Positions 38,258 through 40,811 of a stretch of 40,811 nucleotides of DNA are shown piece after piece. The notes beneath the pieces were generated by a model that was given only the letters and a program-made list of their open reading frames with translations, did not search any database and had not been told where the DNA came from. Positions within the stretch are counted from its first letter, which is position 1, and every line of letters starts with the position of its first letter. A program made the translations under genes and the position numbers. The stretch comes from a virus. The stretch covers positions 1 to 40,811 of IMG/VR virus record IMGVR_UViG_3300045995_000350, one strand, 5' to 3'.

Positions 38258-38381
38258 TTTGGTGTTCCTGTGCTAGATTAAGGGATGCAAACTTTTTGGA
38301 AAGCCTATGCAAGCTGTATTCTTGGTACTTTTCATATACGTCCTGATCTGGATTTACGGATGGATTGACAAAGTTCGAACA
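38258..38381. other. Gap between the transglycosylase and tail fibre genes
   Basis: 124 bases with no convincing gene on the minus strand. I see no clear terminator and only a poor promoter match. A plus-strand frame from 38307 encodes a hydrophobic start but soon runs into coding sequence of the opposite strand. Confidence 0.5.
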
Positions 38382-40811
38382 TCACGGTTGATTCCCGCTG
38401 GACATGATCTGTTTGAGAGAGATGCTTTTAGAGTTCCACCGTTTGAGAGCCGCACGTTCGGCCATCGACGAAGATGCTCGGCTACCAGCCATTTCCCCGA
38501 GTGTTGCGCCTCCTGCTGCTCCAACAGGACCCAGAACAACGCCACCCAATACAGCGCCGCTGGCAGTGAGCCCTTTGCGTATCATATGGGGCATGAGACC
38601 CTGCTTGACGGCGTTTGCAGCTTGTGCGGACGCACCTGGGTAGGAGGGGTCGAAACTGAGTATGTCTCCAGCCTTCCGAAGAACATCAATCTTGCTGAGT
38701 TCATCCGGAGACATGAGGGACGATAGTTTTCCACTGTTGCCATTGATAATGTTTTTGACGCCGGTACCATTCCAAAATGCGCGCCCGTTCCCCCCGCGTG
38801 TTTCTGTGGAGGCTTTCAACATTTGGTTCAGATAGTGCGACTTAATCTCTCCAAGCGCACTGTCGGCCAGCGGCTTAATTTCCATCGGCACATCGCGTAA
38901 TGTATTGACAATATGGGCAAACTGTTCTTGCGGCATGTTCGCAACTTTTGCGGCTATATTTTCAAGCGGAATCTTCCTATTCGTTCCCTCTTCATCGAGG
39001 ATTGAGGATATACCTTTAGGGTCATTAATCGTTTGTTGGCGAAGTCTCCAGAGTGATCGAGCCTGATCGTAAATAGGCCCTCCCGCTGCTTTCCCCACAT
39101 CATCATCGAGAGAATCTTTTAGTGCATCGACGAATCTCCCATTGGAGTTGGTACGCTCACTATTTAGATACTTTCGAACGGTTTCAGCTTGTAATGCTGT
39201 ACCGCTTATTGCCCCATCTTCTCCAATATTCATGCCCGCTTTTTTTGCGTACGAAAGCGCTGCATCTTTCAGCATTACCCTATCTTGGTTTGTCCACTGA
39301 CTTTGATCTGAAAGAGTTTCTCCAAAACCGCCAAGTGTTACTGGCTGGCCCTGTGCTTTTTCGTCGGCGGCGGTATAGAGGCCACGAGCCTTTTCATCAA
39401 ACCAATTACGCAGGGCCTGAATTGGCTTGATGATGGTGGAACCGCGTTGATAGAGACTAGCCTGATCAGTTCCTACTGAACCACCAGCATCGTTTATCAA
39501 TCCTGTAGCATAGTTTGTAAGCGTCTGTTTCTCACTGTCAAACTGCTTTGCTGCTGCTTGTCCTGCTGGTTCGTCATACTTCGACATTTGATATTCGACG
39601 GCACGAGAACGATGATCTCCCTCAACGGCTGATTGTCTAGCGTCATTAAAACCAGCAGCCTGTAGCGTCTTTGCTCTATCTGCATGGGCAGGTTGAGACA
39701 ATGTCTGGCCTGGTAGGATTTCTACCGTAGGAGTTTCAGCCGTTATTGGTACTGGTTTTGCAACTTGTGGTGTTGTTTTCGACGCTCCAATTTGTGCAAT
39801 TGGTTGCACGGTGGGATTACCCGATTTATCAGGCATAGAAGGCTCAACCCGATCAGCAAAAGGAAGCGGCTTGGAGCTCGGTTTTAGCATAGTCGCAGTG
39901 TCACCGACTGCCGAAGCTATGCCATTGCGTACGCCCTTGACGCCTAAAAGCATAGGTGCAGCGGTAAGAGCTCCACTAACAACAGCGCCAGCGCCCGGAA
40001 GACCTTCCTCAGCCAGTTTCCCGCCAGCATATTCACCTGCGGCTCCAACCCAATTAAGCGGGTTCAACTTTGACCCTAACGCCTCGACTACAGTTTTCCC
40101 GATATCTGTTCTGGGCTGAAATGTGTAATCTTGCTGTGTCTTTGTGACGGCCTCTGCACCCTGCTGTGTTGCCTGATCCCACGATTTACCGTGTGCCAGC
40201 GCATCACCCACGTTATAGATGCCACGGAATCCACCGGCAATTGTGCTTCCTAAGCTCGAAACTTGATTCGCAACTACATCTAACCCGGGGCTTTGAAGTT
40301 CACCATTCGGACCGACTACATTACGCTTAGACGGGTCTTGTATTGGCTGAGTTGGTGCAATAGCGACGGCAGGATTTACGGCCGGACCAGAATCAAGCGC
40401 GCTCGACGAGAAGTCATCGATCTGGGGTTTGTATGATGGCAACGAAGACGGAGCAGCCGCAGGTACCGCACGGGCTCCCATGACAGCATTTACATAATTT
40501 GACGGGTCTTTAGTCTTGAACCCGCCATATTGAGCAAGCGCCTTGGAATAGTCCCCTTGGTGCTGCTTGGCAAGCTGTGACATATACATGTCTGCGGCAT
40601 CCCTGGCCTGAACAGGATCGAACGGATCGAACTTTACCCCTTTCTGGTGAAGCGCAGCGACTGTTTCTGGCATGAACTGATATGGCCCCATGGCCTTCGT
40701 TTGAGGATTTATGGCGTAGGCATTCCCGCCGCTTTCAACGCGTTGCAATCCATCGAGGATATTTGTAGGGGTGCCATATTTACCAGCCCCTATGGCCATC
40801 GGGGTAGGGTC
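38382..40811 (-). CDS. Ejection-type virion protein with N-terminal lytic transglycosylase (gp16-like position)
   Basis: A large protein, 820 residues on the circle; the last 15 codons of its 5' end lie at 153-197. Residues about 30-110 form an SLT lytic transglycosylase: LDGLQRVESGGN with catalytic Glu37, then GPYQFMPETVAALH. It cuts peptidoglycan locally during DNA entry. The middle is linker and helical regions (Gln/Asp/Lys-rich). Near the C-terminus a Gly/Ala-rich hydrophobic stretch (GAVLGGVVLGPVGAAGGATLG) may insert into the inner membrane. It is the third of three ejection-type genes, matching P22 7-20-16. It ends with 124 non-coding bases before the fibre gene. Confidence 0.8.
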   Translation of the reverse strand, partial: DPTPMAIGAGKYGTPTNILDGLQRVESGGNAYAINPQTKAMGPYQFMPETVAALHQKGVKFDPFDPVQARDAADMYMSQLAKQHQGDYSKALAQYGGFKTKDPSNYVNAVMGARAVPAAAPSSLPSYKPQIDDFSSSALDSGPAVNPAVAIAPTQPIQDPSKRNVVGPNGELQSPGLDVVANQVSSLGSTIAGGFRGIYNVGDALAHGKSWDQATQQGAEAVTKTQQDYTFQPRTDIGKTVVEALGSKLNPLNWVGAAGEYAGGKLAEEGLPGAGAVVSGALTAAPMLLGVKGVRNGIASAVGDTATMLKPSSKPLPFADRVEPSMPDKSGNPTVQPIAQIGASKTTPQVAKPVPITAETPTVEILPGQTLSQPAHADRAKTLQAAGFNDARQSAVEGDHRSRAVEYQMSKYDEPAGQAAAKQFDSEKQTLTNYATGLINDAGGSVGTDQASLYQRGSTIIKPIQALRNWFDEKARGLYTAADEKAQGQPVTLGGFGETLSDQSQWTNQDRVMLKDAALSYAKKAGMNIGEDGAISGTALQAETVRKYLNSERTNSNGRFVDALKDSLDDDVGKAAGGPIYDQARSLWRLRQQTINDPKGISSILDEEGTNRKIPLENIAAKVANMPQEQFAHIVNTLRDVPMEIKPLADSALGEIKSHYLNQMLKASTETRGGNGRAFWNGTGVKNIINGNSGKLSSLMSPDELSKIDVLRKAGDILSFDPSYPGASAQAANAVKQGLMPHMIRKGLTASGAVLGGVVLGPVGAAGGATLGEMAGSRASSSMAERAALKRWNSKSISLKQIMSSGNQP
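40648..40811. repeat. Right copy of the 164-bp terminal overlap
   Basis: Same sequence as 1-164 apart from C at 40774, which changes an Asp codon to a Gly codon in the transglycosylase gene. See the left copy. Confidence 0.95.

Noticed and set aside
38307-38726. 139-codon plus-strand frame with a hydrophobic start
   Set aside because: All but the first 75 bases lie antisense to the transglycosylase gene, and the protein beyond the hydrophobic part is Arg/Ser/Cys-rich shadow sequence.

Overview
The window is the complete or near-complete genome of a tailed bacteriophage of the short-tailed (podovirus) type, closed on itself. The first 164 and last 164 bases are the same sequence with one mismatch, and the gene cut by the right edge continues in frame at the left edge, so the contig overlaps itself and the molecule maps as a circle of about 40.65 kb. 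The head and tail genes resemble those of phage P22 and its relatives in Burkholderia and Bordetella: terminase, P22-type portal, scaffold, coat, gp4- and gp10-like tail closure proteins, and three ejection-type proteins in the P22 order. The SAR endolysin with Rz/Rz1 spanins implies a Gram-negative host. A betaproteobacterium is my inference from the endolysin, coat and replication proteins. I see no integrase, tRNA, CRISPR array or reverse transcriptase.

The genome has two divergent arms that start at a regulatory switch at 27272-27413. The leftward arm (minus strand, about 33 kb) runs from 27272 down to 1 and, across the circle junction, from 40811 down to 34625. In transcription order it holds: a small leaderless-mRNA repressor (27072-27272); a two-HTH regulator; replication (a 39-aa protein, a DUF1376 protein, DnaB helicase); a chain of small, mostly start/stop-overlapping genes including nucleases (a PD-(D/E)XK-like one, DUF1064, an HNH protein with twelve 15-residue repeats, P1 Ref-like) and the recombination mediator NinB; a GroES-like protein; terminase, portal, scaffold and coat; tail closure proteins, one of them PASTA-like; collagen-like and glycine-rich fibre proteins; ejection proteins; a tail fibre with a peptidase S74 chaperone domain; and the lysis cassette (holin candidate, membrane protein, SAR endolysin, spanins).

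The rightward arm (plus strand, 27413-34624) starts with about 1 kb that is mostly non-coding and highly structured. It contains an early terminator-like hairpin, a multi-stem leader, one 55-aa gene, and a 160-nt element that folds as a five-way junction and whose three wobble pairs work only on the plus strand. Then come a DUF7666 protein carrying twelve 27-bp tandem repeats, several coupled small genes, a likely annealing protein next to a YqaJ-type exonuclease, an HNH-AP2 homing endonuclease and three small genes. The two arms collide with back-to-back stop codons at 34622-34627.

The best candidate for something undescribed is the structured RNA region 27437-28446. The leaderless repressor with three operator-like sites, the repeat-bearing HNH and DUF7666 proteins, and the phage GroES-like protein also deserve attention. 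All family names here come from reading the protein sequences; no database search was run.
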